From positions 61,801,944 to 61,865,943 of the forward strand of contig NW_026623067.1 in assembly GCF_023065955.2 (NCBI RefSeq): DNA of 64,000 nt, read 5' to 3'. The position numbers and the translations under genes are program-made. Below are positions 26,601 to 41,600 of the stretch, piece after piece (the stretch's first letter is position 1; every line of letters starts with the position of its first letter). The notes under the pieces are model-generated. The model had not been told where the DNA came from and made no database searches. It saw nothing but the letters and a program-made list of their open reading frames with translations. The DNA comes from Ursus arctos. Taxonomy: Eukaryota; Chordata; Mammalia; Carnivora; Ursidae.

Positions 26601-29600
26601 ATCATTTGTTGAAATAAGCTAAGTTCTTCCTAGAGTAGTAAAACAAATACATGTGTAAATTTCAGAATTGAGACCTCGATTACCAAACTAGCTGAAATCT
26701 ATAACTAAAAAGATGCTATCGAAAAGACTCTTTAAAGCTGTGGTAAATTTGCCAGCATCAAGTCCCATATCAAAGAATGAATTCAGGAAGACAGAAAGAA
26801 TGATACAGAAATGCCGAGAGACTTGCAAGGATTTACAAATACTTCATATAAACAAATTTTCAAATAGCTTTATTCAGAGTAGCCTTTCTGCTCTATTAAA
26901 CATAGCAAACAGCTGCCAGATTTATTCAGACAAATAATCAACAACCATAGAAGTAAAATGGCAGAAGAAAAAGGAATTTTGGCAACAACTCCACAGAGGA
27001 CCACAGCTGTTCTGCAAGCGTACCTCTCTCGTGCGCTCACGGTTCTGTATGGCTAGTCAGGGAAAAATCCCTCAGTCACAGCAGAGCACAAAACACTTAA
27101 TCGAAATATCAAGTATTCTAAACCAAAGCTGAGGGACAGAAAAGGTATACGATAATCTGCTGCTTTAGATATACTCTAGCCGCACTTTTCAAAAAAAGAC
27201 TATCCCCTTAACAATAAATGTGCCAAAGCCTTATTTGTCACTTATGTGCCACTCACCTGGGTTTGCTGAGCAGGTGTAAAGCAGAGAGGCAGGCTTTAGC
27301 CAGCAAAGGGTAAGAATAGCAAATGTAAGCATCAATTCGTCAATAGAAAAATGAAATCATAAAATCACAAAGATGATTTTCTTCTATAGCAATAGTCAAC
27401 TTCCAAGAAAAGCAAATGCAAAGAGGGGTTTAGTCATTCTTTTTTATCACTTAAGAATAATGCAGAAAATAAAAGATTACTGTTAATTTACAGTCTTATA
27501 TGAAATTTTCTTTGTGAGATTCTTCTACAACAGGTCTTTGGAACACTGGCTTACGGCAAAAAGAAAAAGAAAAAAGAAAAAAACCAGATCTTTGGCACTA
27601 TAATGATGAAGTGCCAAGAAGCATGTGTTTCTCCTTAGGTATAGATATTCGTATGTGCCCAGTACTTTCTGGAGGCATGACAGATATGATTTAATGACCT
27701 CAAGAAGAAGGAATCTTTGTTTGATAACCCCTCTTGAGAGAATATAGCTTACCTTCACTAAACTTTAAAAAACTGCTGACTACACCATTTAAATATGCCC
27801 TAGTTTTATATTATCTCTAATTCAACACATCAAGTCACAGTTATTTCCCCTTATTCATATAAGAAAATAAAATTCATTTTTATTAGCAGGGATGCTGGAC
27901 TTCAGGGTAAGCACAACATATTAATACTTCCATTCTGCTGAAAATATTTTCTTTTTAGGTGCATATCTTAAAATATTTCAGTGCTGATACAGCCGGGCAA
28001 CACAGCATTTCTTTACTATAGAATTAGGTCAAAAGAAAATGGAGGTATTTTGATGTTATAATTAGAACTTTATCTTGAAGGGTGAGGCACTCCAATGGGT
28101 ACAGGGAGAAATATATTAGTAGGACATGAAAAACAGTTCTATAGTGAAAGAAAATACAGAGCCATAACATTCATAGTGGTAGAACTTTGATAAGTCTCAA
28201 ACCCCTCACATTTTCACTAATACAAAACACGTGAGTACATCATTTGGTTGACAAACCCACAACTCCCAGAAGTGAAAAGTTAATCATGAATCAATTTATT
28301 AAAGACATATTAATCAATTTTCAAGTATGCCAGGAATGTAGACAAACATGTACTTTTAAGGTTATTTTATAGAAGTAAAGGATTAGCAAAAACTGGAAGA
28401 TTATTCACAGACATCTTTTAATGGCTATGCATATATGGTAATTTATTTTAGAGATGAGAAAGAATGAGCACATATTATTTGGGATGTCAATTTCTAGTAA
28501 ATTGTAGTAATCTCTCACCTTGCTCTTTCTTAAAATCCTTCTCTGACATGGCCACAGGTAAAAGCAGTTCTCCAACAGGTGGCTGAATATTAACATTGAA
28601 GCAGTCATCCTTGGTACTAAGAGAAAAACATATCAAAGCTGACTAAATGCTGCATAAACATTCTCTTTAATACTATGCAGTTAAATGTAATTAAAACATA
28701 TGCCAGCATAAACAGTATAAGATCTTCTTGGCTTAACTAGAACAGCTAAAAAGGCTTGAAAAATTTTTCAACACTATTTGCAGGGAAATACATCTGTTTC
28801 ATCAATTGGAAAACTTTGTTTTTTTACAGAAATATGTAGTTATAGTAAATACACCATTTGATGTAGAACTTTTAAAAACAGGTAAGCATCAAGGTCACAC
28901 ATACCCATTACTACCAAAGGAATGCTTCATGCAGCTCATAAAGAAGTAATATTTTCTCTTTACTCTGTATGTTTTAAGTATAGAAAATGGAATGCTTTAG
29001 TCTTAAATGGTTAAGATCTCTTTTTAAAAATAATTTTTAAGGGTGCCTGGGTGGTTCAGTTGGTTAAGCATCTGCCTTTGGCTCAGGTCATGATTCTAGC
29101 GTCCTGGGATCGAGCCCCAGATAAGGCTCTCTGCTCAGCGGGGAGTCTGCTTCTCCCTCTCCTGCTCCCCCTGCTTATGCTCTCTCTCTCTCTGTCAAAT
29201 AAATAAAATCTTTAAAAAATTAGTTTTTAGTAAAAATAAATGTAAAAAATAAAATGGAGTGGCCGTACTGTGTTTAGATATGTGCTAATAAAGTAATACC
29301 TCATCTGCAAATCTGCTTTTTTAAAACAAAAACTGTCATTTTTTTAGTAGTGCTTTTCATTAACATTATTGATCAACATGTGGTAAAAGTTATTATTTGA
29401 AATGACAGGATATGAAGAATTTAGGAAAGGCAACTTTGTACCCATATCAGATACAATAATAACACTGAGTGCATTTATTTTAATCTTAGGACAGACACTA
29501 TTCTCTAAAAAATTATTAAAATTTCTTAAAAAAATTTTTGTTAGGTTACATATTTCAAGTTAGGTTGATAAGTGTATCAGTGAGGAATATGTTTGGCTGC

Positions 29601-32600
29601 AAATAAGCAGAAAATTCAACTAAGAATAGGCACTGATTGTTTAGTATACAACAAATCCTGGAGTTACCAAAGGCTGGTTCAATGGCTTAAAGATGCTGTT
29701 GAGGACCCAGGTTTCTCTAGCTTTCCACTCCACCATCCCTAGCGTGTTGGGTCTCATCCTCACAACCGCCAGATGGCTGCTGCATCTCTAGGTAGCACTT
29801 TTACATTCCGTTGAAGAAGAAATAGTGATAATGGAAGAGTAGTGAATAAGTGAGTCAACTACATCTACTCCTTTTTATCAGGAAAGATTCTGTCCCCAGA
29901 AGGACTTCTACTTCCACGTTAGAACTGCATTTCATGGCCAGTGGGAAGGTGGACAGGGAGATGGGGACTTTGGGTAAAAAAATAACAAACATGAGGTTAA
30001 GAAACACTTTTTATAAAAAGAAAAAAAGAAAATCCATGTTTATGCTATTATAGAATGTATTCTTATAAGCTGCTTTCTATTTTTTATGGAACAAGGCAAA
30101 GACCAGACTTAAAAAAAAAAAGAATGTTTTGAAATTATTCACATGTGGATTGTCTAAGGCAAACCAACAAATTCAATTTTTTATTAATTCAATATACATC
30201 TACTGAATACAAACTAGATCCCATGTACTGTGCAAATACCTGGGACCGATTTTTATAAAGAGAAGTGAGACTGACCTTAAAAACTTACAAGTCAGTGAGA
30301 GAGGAAGAGTTCAATTACATTAATAAAATGGTAAAAGCTACATTAGAATGATACGTGGAGTATTATAGTCCACAGAAGAGGGACTGATTAATTCTGCAGG
30401 AGTGAGGTAAAGATACATTACCAACAGGAGAGAGAGGGGCATTCTAGGTATTCTAGAACTCTGTTTTGGGAATGATGAGCAGTGCAGTATGTCAACAGAT
30501 GAGGCTGGGGCGTACTGTAAAGAATACCTTCTACATTCATGACCATTCACCCCTCTTCTCCCAGGACAGTCCCAGTTTGTGGCTGCTGTCCTGAAATCCT
30601 GTTCAGTTAATGTCTCCCTTCACTCTCTAAACTGTCCTGATTTGTATGACAAAGTGTATGATTACTTCATGCATGTAACTAAGACAAAGGTGTTTCAATG
30701 TTTCTTGAACAAACAAGGAAAACTACCGGAGATTTTCACAGGGGAAAAGAAATGATCCCATTGTATTTCAGAAACTCTGGTGGCAGCATGTAAGATGTAA
30801 TAGAGGAGAAACCTAAGGCAGGAGGCTAGTTAGGAATCTAATTTAAGTCTGGGCAAGGGTTTTTACATAGTGTGTTTTACTTTAGTAATTTCTAACAATC
30901 AATGATCCTAAGAGGTAGCTTCTGTTACCTCCCTACTTATTGATGAAAATTAAACACCACATCCAAGGTCACACAGCTAGCAAGTGGCAGTACTGGGATC
31001 TGAACTCAGGTCTATCCTACTCCAAAGTCTGCTATATGATGCTGCTTTAGATATATTTTTTGATTCTGCCTTATAGGGCTGCACTCCTGGGGCAGGTAGC
31101 ACCGAGAACAGGGGAGATGGGGGTATTTTAGAACTAAAAGGGAAAGATACGATGATGGATGGAAGGGACTTTGAAACTTCTAATGTGAAAAACAGGGAAA
31201 ATGACACTAGTGAAAAAGTAGAGTTTTGGGGATTAAATAAAACGATTTGGCTTTAATCATGTTATATTTTGAGTATCACTGAATTATCCAGGAAGAGAAA
31301 TTTAGCAGATAATTGGTAATACAAATCAAGAATCAGAAAAGAGGTCAGGGCAGTATATATGAGTTTGGAAGTAATCAGAACGGTAAAGGGAAGAGCTGAA
31401 GCCTTAAAAAGAGGTAAGATCACAGAGGAAAAGAGGATACGCCAAGAGAAAGGATAGGGTGGAATCCTGGGGAGGACCTACATTTAAGTAGAAATGGAAG
31501 AACTGCAACTTGCAGAAGAAACCGGCAAACAGTGGTCAGGGAGAAAATGTGTGTGTCAAATAATGCAAAGAGGAATAAAAAGCAGCAAGTGTGACTGCGG
31601 ACCTAAGCAAGGCAATTCAGATGGAAGGAAGAATGCAGAATGCCATGAGTTGAACAGTGACTGAGAAGACTGAAAGATGGGACAGAAAGCACTGACGCTT
31701 CATGAGGATGCAGAGGCAAAAGAATGCTTAATGAAACCTGAGCATGTTCATGGGCTGAGGGGAAAGAGCCAATGGAGAGGAAGAAACTAAGGAATACCTG
31801 ATAGGGCGAGGCCTTAGAGGAGGTAAATGAGCACGGGATTAATAACCAGTTAGCCAGCAGGATGCGTCTTCCCAAAGCAGCAGAGAAGTGGTTAAGACTG
31901 CGAGAAGCATTGAGGGTAAGGCTCTTGAAGGATGAGACTACACCTGATATAGTGGAAGGCTAAGTCATATTAGAAGAAATATGTAAAGACTGATGGAGTA
32001 AATGGATAAGTGTGTGTGTCTATATACACATACACACATGCACACACATATAATTTATATATATACAATTTATGTGTAATATATATAAATATATATGAGC
32101 TATGTGGCATATATAATATATATGCCATATATATATATATGCCATATATATAAAATATATTATACATGTAGGGAGGGCATGGTAGAGGAGTATAATTAAA
32201 ACAGGACTACTGGGTGAAATTATATTTATTATACTATCATTACTTGTATTTTCTTTTTTAATTACAGATGAAATGAATCCTTCCCAACAGTCCTGAAGGA
32301 TACGATCTGTGCCACTGATTAAAGGTAGCTGTATAAGGGTGCGTGGGTGGCTCAATCAGTCAAGCGTCTGCCTTCAGCTTAGGTCATGATCCCAGGGTCC
32401 ACTGGGCTCCCTACTCAGCAAGGAATCTGCTTCCCCCTCTTCCTCTGCCTCCTCCCCGCAACCCTGCTCATGATCTCTCAATTTCTGTCTCTCTCAAATA
32501 AATAAATACAAGCTTAAAAAACAAAACAAAACAAAACAAAAAAACAAAGGTAGCTGTACAGCTCTGACTCCCAGGGAGAAGGGTGGGAGAGCAGCGAAGA

Positions 32601-35600
32601 AGGGAAAGACTTGCCTTCCAAAGCATATATGAAAATGTAGGTGGGTAAGCAGCAGGTTTAAGTTTGGGGGGAAAAGTGATCCTGAAATTTCCCCACTAGC
32701 AATCTGCAATCAAGTACTCAACTTGACTGGGTACGTTTTGCTTTTGTTGCTTTTGGCTAATGATATTTTATTTTCTGTAGCTGGTAAAATGGTTAACGTT
32801 ATGTATGAAAAACTAAGGACAGAAGTTCATCCAAAATAGGTCTTATGAAGGCAAATGTAAATAAAATTCGAACACTGTTGTGGCAGATATTACTTGCTGC
32901 TTATTCAGTATCTATTTTTTTTCTTCTTTCCTGACATAATCCTGACTTTGTTCAGGTAAACAATGTGCCCAACTGAAACATTGTATCTCTCAGCCTCTCT
33001 TGTGGCTCTGAGTGTCTGAGTGATCAAGTAACCCAGTTACAACCAATGAAACATAAACAGAAGTCCACCGGGGGTTTCTGGGAAAGTCTGGCTTTTCCAA
33101 CAGACATGGCTCTTCTCTCCATGTCACTTTGTTTTCTCCTTTTTTTTTTAAATCTGGAAGGCAGATAGAAGCCTGAAAGTAGAGCAGCCATATTGTGACC
33201 ATGAGGACAGGCAGACACATGCTAATGAAATTAGCACATGAAAACAAACAAACAAACAAACAAACAAACAAACAAACAAACAAACACACACCTGCTGGAA
33301 AGACCCAGAAGACACTGTGGAGCTACTTCAGCATCTCTTAACTGCTGACCTCTGTTCTTGTACTAGCAGAATAATAAACCTCATTTGGTTAAGAAACCCC
33401 CATTTGGGCTTCTGTTACACACAAGTGAATGCAAAATCTAACTAATGTAACTAGCATTTAACATACTTCATAAGCCAGTTTTAGCTTCTAAGCAAGGTCT
33501 GGCTTAGAATGGAGTAAGGTGGAATATTCCCTCTTTATTTTGGGGAAACTTTACTTTCATTTATATTTTTATTAGTGTTCATTTATATTACTATTCTAGG
33601 ATGTCCGCCATAGTTTTCTATGTGCCTCCTTTTCTACCATTTTGCCCTTTTTTGTTGGTTTCTTCTCTCTCCTTACAGCTTTCCTTCTCTTTCCCCCTCA
33701 CCTCTTTTTCTTCTCATCTCCCTTTGGTTGAATGTGGGGCTAAACATAGATATCTTGGCAGGGATAGAGAATGGTGAAAATGAGTAATGATACATGTTCA
33801 TGTACTGGAATTAATAGATCAACAAAGTACTATTATTAGGCAGCTCTAAAAAGCCTAGTTACATGCGATCAAATGGCATGATAGTTTAATGTAATACAAG
33901 ATTCTACCTGTTATATTTAACTGTAATGCACATACTTGTACTACGTACAATTTCATTTCACAAACTCCTGCAATCCAATTTGGTAAAATTTCTAGGTAAG
34001 AGAAAATGGGCAAGGAGTCTAACCTTTGTGAAACTCAAGTTTCCTTATCTATGAAGTTAAGAAAAATGGCACTTACCTTGCAGGCTACTTCTAATGATTA
34101 AATGAAACAACATAGCCAATATGGTGCTTAATCCCATAACAGATACTCAAAACCTACATTTATAATACGGTTGTATCATAATTTATTTCAGCATTTCCCT
34201 ATTGAGTCTCATTTGCAATCTTCCCTACTGTAAATAATGCTTACTTGATACCCTGACTAGATCTATTTTCTTCTGCACAAGCACCAATATTTCCCTAGGC
34301 CTGATACCCTGAAGAGGACACTGTTAAGTAGAAGAGTATGAACATTTAGCATTTTGGTAGGGCCAAACTGCCCTTTAATTGGTGTCAATTAAAGTCCCAT
34401 GGACAGTATACCACAATACATGTCCCTACCTTATCAATGCCAGATACTAAACTTATTTAAAAATTTTGCCAATCTGGTGAAATGTTTTAATTTTGATTTC
34501 TCTGCTACCAGTGATGTTAAACATCTCATGTTTATTGGCCATTTGCATTTCTTTTCTTGTAAACTGCCTAACCTTAGCCTTTCTCTACCTTTCTACTGAA
34601 TTCCTTTATACTGATTGTGTTACCTTACACATTATTAAACTTTTGTCTGCTACATATGCTGCAATACTTTCTCACCATCTCTCACCTGTTATGGTATCTA
34701 CTTTTTCTTCTTTGTAGAGATGTTTAAAATTTTTAATAGTTACACATGATCATTTTTCTCTTTATCTTTCCGAGTACTGTATTTTACTTAAGATGTTTGC
34801 CCCCAAAGAGTATGAAAACATTTGTGTATATTACATTTAAATACATTTGTAATTTTTTATGATTTATGACATTTTCTTTTCCAGATTAATTAAAAAAAAT
34901 TTGTCAAGTTCCCTGAAAAGCCCTACTGGAATTTTGCCTATAATCACACTAAAGTTGACGATTAATTGGAAGTGAAAGTACTGTCTCCCACTTAAGAACA
35001 TAGTATATGTATTATTTTACTTATATCTTCTTTTCATGCCCTTCAGGAAAGTTTCAGGTATTTTTTTTTTTTTTAATTCCTATGTGGGTACTTCCTGTTA
35101 ATTTATTCCTTTTGCTATTCTTAGAAATAGAATAATTTTGGGGCGCCTGGGTGGCACAGCGGTTGAGCGTCTGCCTTCGGCTCAGGGCGTGATCCCGGCG
35201 TTATGGGATCGAGCCCTACCTACATCAGGCTCCTCCGCTATGAGCCTGCTTCTTCCTCTCCCACTCCCCCTGCTTGTGTTCCCTCTCGCTGGCTGTCTCT
35301 ATCTCTGTCAAATAAATAAGTAAAATCTTTAAAAAAAAAAAGGAAATAGAATAATTTTATTTGTAATGTTTTAAAATTGGTCATTCCTGTTATATAGAAA
35401 TGTTAATGATTTCCATTTAATGATTTCTAAACTCATTAATTAGAATTTCTGTTGATTCTAAGACTTTCTAGGTTGATAATTATAGGGGATAAAAATGATA
35501 ATTCAGTCTCTTCCTTTCTAGGATTTCTACCTCTGTTTTTACTTGTTCTATATTAGCTAGAACTTCCATATAATGTGAACTAGTATTGAAAATGGGTAAC

Positions 35601-38600
35601 CTTCTTTTGCTTTTCTGACTTAAAAGAGAATGCTTCTGCTATTTCATGTGGTAATAGGTAACTTGTAAGGCCCAGAAGTTGTTTGAATTTACAACACCAA
35701 GTGGTATGTACACTCGTGTGCTATCCTTTCAGGTTTTAAAATCGGGGTGGGGGTGCCTGGGTGGCTCAGTTGGTTAAGAGTCTGCCCTCGGCTCCAGTCA
35801 TGATCTCCAGGTCCTGGGATTGAGCCCCACGTGGGGCTCCCTGCTTAGTGGGAAGTCTGCTTCTCCCTCTCCCTGCCCCCCAGCCCCGCTTGTGCTAGCT
35901 CTCTCTCTCAAATAATAAACAAAATCTTTAAATTAACATAAAATTGGGATGATACTGAACTTTATAGAATGACATGGATACTTTCCTTATTTTTCTCTGA
36001 TCTAGAAAAGTTTAAATAATACAGAGATTATCTCTTTTCTGAGGTTCTGGAACAATTTAATCAATTTTATTCCTAACATGTTTTTTCCAGGAAACCACTC
36101 ATTTCATCTAAATACTCTAATTCATTGTATAGAAAATAATTCTATAGAATAACAGAGTATAATATTATTTTGTAATTCATAAGATCTTGTTTTTTACCAC
36201 CTTCCTCTTTTCTAATCTTTCTTATGTCTTTTTTTTTAAATCTCTAATCATATTAGCCTGAAGTTTTTCTAATTTTTTTTGTACATTCCATCCTTTTAAA
36301 AAAATATGTATTTTTTTGTAGTCAGGAAAAAAAGGAATTCTTTGCAAATACACATATCTTAGATCAAGCCAGGTAAGTGAATTATTGAAATTTTGTGAAG
36401 TTATGTGTATATCTATATTTACCTGAATGTTTATCTAAATAAATATCTACCTTCCTCTTTGATTTGTTAACAAATGGCTTTGTCAATTTCTCCAGAGTTT
36501 CATTACTTTTTGCTTTATGTATTACAAAGCTATGTTACTGAAAAGTTTGTAATTTATATTCTTGTAGAGGACTGCAACAAACAGGACATTTTCTTAATAT
36601 GAAGTGCTTTTAAAATTTTTTTAGTGTTAGTATTGTCCCATTTTCTTTTTTATCACCTTTCTGATAACAAACATACACACATACTTATATATTTTATTTT
36701 GTTATCCTCAATTTTTCTTTCATTCCTCTTTTTTAAAAAAGATTTTATGTATGTATGTATGTATTTAAAGGAGGGGGTGGGCAGAGGGAGAGGGAGACAG
36801 AGAATCCATGCTGAGTGTGGAGCCCAATGCAGGCCTCGATCTCAAGACCCTGATTTGAGATGAAACTGAGTCGGACGCTTAACCAACTGAGCCACCCAGG
36901 CGCCCCTCTGTCATTCTCTTTTAAGGTGGGGTTCTTACAAACAGCATATGTTCAATTTTGTTTTTACATATTTAATGTAATTAGAATTTACCCTACTGAT
37001 ACGAATCATGATTTCTAGTATGTGTGGCCCCTTCCAGCCACATTTTGTGTTCTATTTACCATGTTTGTTTCTTCTCCTTTGTTAAACTGATTAAGTTTTA
37101 ATCACTCCTTTTCTTCTTACCTCTAGTCATTTGGGGTTATTATATCTCATATTCCCATTATTTTAGAGGGTAGCTTTATTTTTTAAATCATTATATTTAA
37201 GCTTCTTTTTGCCATCAATCAATCCTTTTGCCAAACACCATCATTCCTTCTCAAACTTGTCTATGTTGGGATTTTGGTTCCAGTTTATTATTAAAATTTA
37301 TTTTCTACATTTTGTGTGAATGATTATTTTACACACTGATAGGTTTTACAGGTAGAATTCTTTGTCTATTACTTTTTTTTGGACTCTGGGCTTTTCTCTG
37401 TTTCACATTAAACAAAGGATTTACCACAGTATATATTTGAGTAATCCTTTCAAAGAAGGGGTCTGTGGGTGGTAAACTGACAGAATCTGCTTGTCTGAAA
37501 AATGCCTATTTGGTTTCCTTAAAATTTTAAAGGTCATGTTCTTTGCCTTCTGGCTACCAGAAATGATGACAATATTGATGAGAAATCTAATTCTGTTCAC
37601 ATTCTTGTTCTTTTTCAGGTTAAGTTGCTTTTTCCCCCCACTCTGTAAGCTACTACTGGGGTTTGCTCCTTATCAAAAATTTCCACCAGAATATGGTCTT
37701 TCTGATTGTCAATCACATTCATCCTACTTGACCTCTGATGGGTCCTTTCAATCTAAAGGCTTGTGCATTTCTTTTGCTTGGGAAATTTTTTCTCCTATAT
37801 TTTATTATTTCTTCCCTCCATTATTTCTTCTCTTTCCTTCTAGATTTATTAGACAAATTGATTCTTTTAACCTTTCTTGCACGGTTTTTCCATTTCTTTT
37901 TTCTCTCTATTCCAGTTGATTTCACTGACTTGCTCTTCCAGAACACTAAATCAGTACTCAGCTGTGTGCTATTATGCACTTACTGAATTTCTTTTGGCAC
38001 TATGTTTCCAAATTTCTAAGAATACATTTAAAATTTTCTAATTGCTCCTTTTTCAAAACAAGCAATATGTTCTTGCTTTGTAGATGTAGTGTTCTCTTAG
38101 ATTAGTTATAATTTTTAAAGCTATCTCTTCTCTTTCTCAAATTGTCTAATCCCTTCATGGTGAGTCTTTGTAATGACCGTGAGCCTTCCCTTTCAAACTG
38201 ATACTTCCCCTCAAAAGTCTGGTTCTCCTAAGCTGTGCATTTATATTCATAATGAAGGACTGGCTTAATTAACACACACAGCAAGTCTGCTATCTATTAG
38301 TTTTATTTATTTTAAAGATTTTATTTATCTGAGAGAGAGAGAGAGACAACACGAATGGGGGTGGGAGGAAGAGGGTGAGGGAGAAGCAAACTCCCTGCTG
38401 AGCACACAGCCCAACATGGGGCTCCATCCCAGAACCCTGGGAGTCACCCAGGCACCCCTATGAGCTATATTTTAGACAAGTTTCTTACTCTTACTGTGCC
38501 TCAGTTTATTCGTCTCTAAAATGGGATAGTAATATTTATCTCTTGGGACTGTTCTGAGAATTAAATAAGTTAACACTTACAACACAAGTGTTTATAAAAA

Positions 38601-41600
38601 TGCCCACTACACTGCAATTGTTTGATACGCAGTATTACTACTGTGGGTTTCCTCTCCTCTGGTGGGCTAACTTATGTTTCCTTGTGGGTGAGACATGACT
38701 GGTTACATGGATATGAAGTTGGGAGGCAGGGGCGCCTGGGTGGCACAGCGGTTAAGCGTCTGCCTTTGGCTCAGGGCGTGATCCCGGCGTTATGGGATAG
38801 AGCCCCACATCAGGCTCCTCCGCTATGAGCCTGCTCCTTCCTCTCCCACTCCCCCTGCTTGTGTTCCCTCTCTCGCTGGCTGTCTCTATCTCTGTCAAAT
38901 AAATAAATAAAATCTTTAAAAAAAAATGAAGTTGGGAGGCAGATAGGCAATGGCCTTATCTTTCCAACAACAGGTTTAAGAGTGACTCTGCTCTAGTGGT
39001 AGAGAGCTGAGAATATTACTCCCTTGGATAGAACTGCGTTTCATCCCATCTTGACCATCCCTGCCTCCTTCCCACAAACTCAAACTGCTGTTGTCTTAGA
39101 CCCCCACATCAGCACCAAAAGTCCTTCCAGGAAAGTAGTTCATTTTCCTTACAGTGTAATTTTTAGGTCTCTGACTAAACGTGAATGTTGCCTGCTGCTA
39201 GGGTAAGGCTGGAGAACTGGGGATTGGAAGTAGTTCTTTGACTTCCCGATGACTTACTCAAACTTTTTTTTTTTTTTAAAGACTTATTTATTTATTTACT
39301 TACTTACTTATTTATTTGACAGAGATAGAGACAGCCAGCGAGAGAGGGAACACAAGCAGGGGGAATGGGAGAGGAAGAAGCAGCCTGCCAGCGGAGGAGC
39401 CTGATGTGGGGCCCGATCCCAGAACACCGGGATCACGCCCTGAGCCGAAGGCAGACGCCCAACGACTGAGCCACCCAGGAGCCCCTACTCTAACTTTTCT
39501 TTTCACTTGTTCACTTTGTGCTTGATATTCTGCTAGATTTGTTCCTACCATTGTTTTCTTGGGCGAGTGTTTTGCTCTGTGGTTTTTATTTTCTGTTATT
39601 GTTTATATGCCACCATTTGCTTTCTAAATGCCAACAATTCTTCACAATTTCTGGTGAGCTAATGACATGCTTTCATTTTGTTTTTAGTACCCATTCTCTT
39701 TTTAAAGAATGTGTTTCTGTCTTGTTAGTAGATTTGGGGCAAAAAAGGGGGGTGGATCCTAGTGCTCGGCCCTCTACCTTGAACCAAGATGTACTATTTT
39801 TCCTACCAGTTACCACATTAATATCTGCTGATCATAAGCATGAGATCTGTTTATGCACTGCATCTACGTTTAGAGAGATACATTTATGTATATTATACAC
39901 ATTTTAAATCTCAATAAATTCAATCAAGGTCTTAATTTGATGACCATTTAAAATGTAAAACAAAAAAAGACATTAACACTTATCAAGCATTCATATAATG
40001 ACATATAATAGTTCTAACTATATATGTATCATATAGCTATAATGATATACAGTTAATCTAGAGACTAAAGTAGAATCATTTTATTCTTATTTCTTTTAAT
40101 AAATACAAGTGTATCTGAAAGGCTTATAGTCCATGTTCTTAGCATTTCTGAAGGCTTCTTACCAAATATGCTCTTATTACCCATAATTTTACCTATCAAT
40201 TTGTATAATGTATTTCAAGGAAAAAATTCAATATCAGCCATTCTTGCTTTTTTTCCCTTTTTATTGAACTACCAAGACTAATACTGCACATCACTAAGCA
40301 AAAAGTGCTATTTACTATGCAAAAGGCACAGTTAGTGATTGGCATCTAAGACCAATTGATCTACCCATTACTGCTATCTCCCTACCCCCACTAGCACTAC
40401 TATGAAGCTATTGATTTAAACACTGTCGATCGGTTTCCATTTTCTGATTTTGGGCAGGCCAATTAAGAAAGTGAGTAATTGTGATTACATTGCTTCAGGA
40501 TCAATTACATTTGATGCAAGACAAAGTGTTCTTTTTGAAACATACAAAAAAATTTTTTTTGATCTAGTATGCTTATGCATTCAATAAAATCTAAAATAAT
40601 TTATACAGTCACAACAGGAAAAACATGTTAATATAAGTGCTTATAATAGCTAAGGTTATTTTCTATGTAACATAAATTCATCATTTTCCTAAAATTAGTT
40701 TAAAAGAAATTGAGAAAAAATTGTTCATATACACTCCTCAATGTAGGACAAAAAAAAATCAAATACTACCTACATACTTATCCCTAAAAGGACGTAGTTA
40801 ATTATCAAAGATAAAATGCAAATCTTGTCCAATGGACTACAGAGGAAATCCCTGTAACGAAAATATATTTAAGAACCCCACCTCATTATATAGAAATACA
40901 GCATGTTCTTCATATAAATTGATAAGAAAAAATAATTTTTTTACTTCTTAATTTTGCCCTAACTTGGTGCATGAGCTTTGTCATTGAGCTCACATTGTTG
41001 AAATCATTAAAATGAATATACCTCTGGTGTTGGAGGCAAATCTATTTAGAGTGATGTTACTCATAGTCTTGTGCTCAGTAATATTGATCTGTGTTGTTTG
41101 TCTAATAGAAAAATAATAAACAATTACTAGGCAATGTTGGGAAAAGTAATCAGTTTTTATATATCGCTAATATAGCAGACCTCCCAAAACATAAAGGTGA
41201 TGATCTGCATAAAATCAATGTGTTATGCTACATTGCTTATATTTGTCATTGCAGGTTCTCAGCAATAAATGGTACAATATTAGGCCTGAATTACTGGTAA
41301 ACTGAATAGGTACATGCAAAAGAAAAGTTCACTATATTTAATCCATAAATTTATCTCAAAATGTCTATTTCCTAAACTTGGTGATTTTTATCATAACAAA
41401 TTCTATTGTAAGCTAGCTAAAATTTAGATAAATAAAATGTTTCAATTCTTGTTAGAATAAAACAAAGCAACTTCAAATCAAAGTAACAAATCATATCCTA
41501 GATCAGAGAAATATAAGAGTTCAAAGATAATTCTTGAAGATGGATGAATATAGCTTTGTATTAATTTGCTAATTATTTCTGGACTTCATCAGAAATGTAT

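Larger units (their letters stand above)
34150..36560 (-). mobile_element. Ancient LINE-1, minus strand: 3' part
   Basis: Read on the plus strand, this matches the familiar order of antisense mammalian L1M sequence: TTTGCCAATCTGGTGAAA, TTTATTGGCCATTTGCATTT, then a reverse-transcriptase-region stretch with TAGCTAGAACTTCC, then ATAGAATGACATGG. It is riddled with stops and split by two CAN-SINEs (35140-35342, 35749-35937). It lies in the same orientation as AP3B1. Confidence 0.65.

Noticed and set aside
33241..33286. Regular AAAC repeats considered as a CRISPR-like or structured array
   Set aside because: Simple four-base microsatellite with no spacers.
37491..37919. 142-codon open frame on the plus strand, hydrophobic and Phe-rich
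   Set aside because: It lies in pyrimidine-rich antisense sequence of an ancient LINE-1; the Phe/Leu/Ser richness comes from the T/C-rich strand. No start context or homology is evident.
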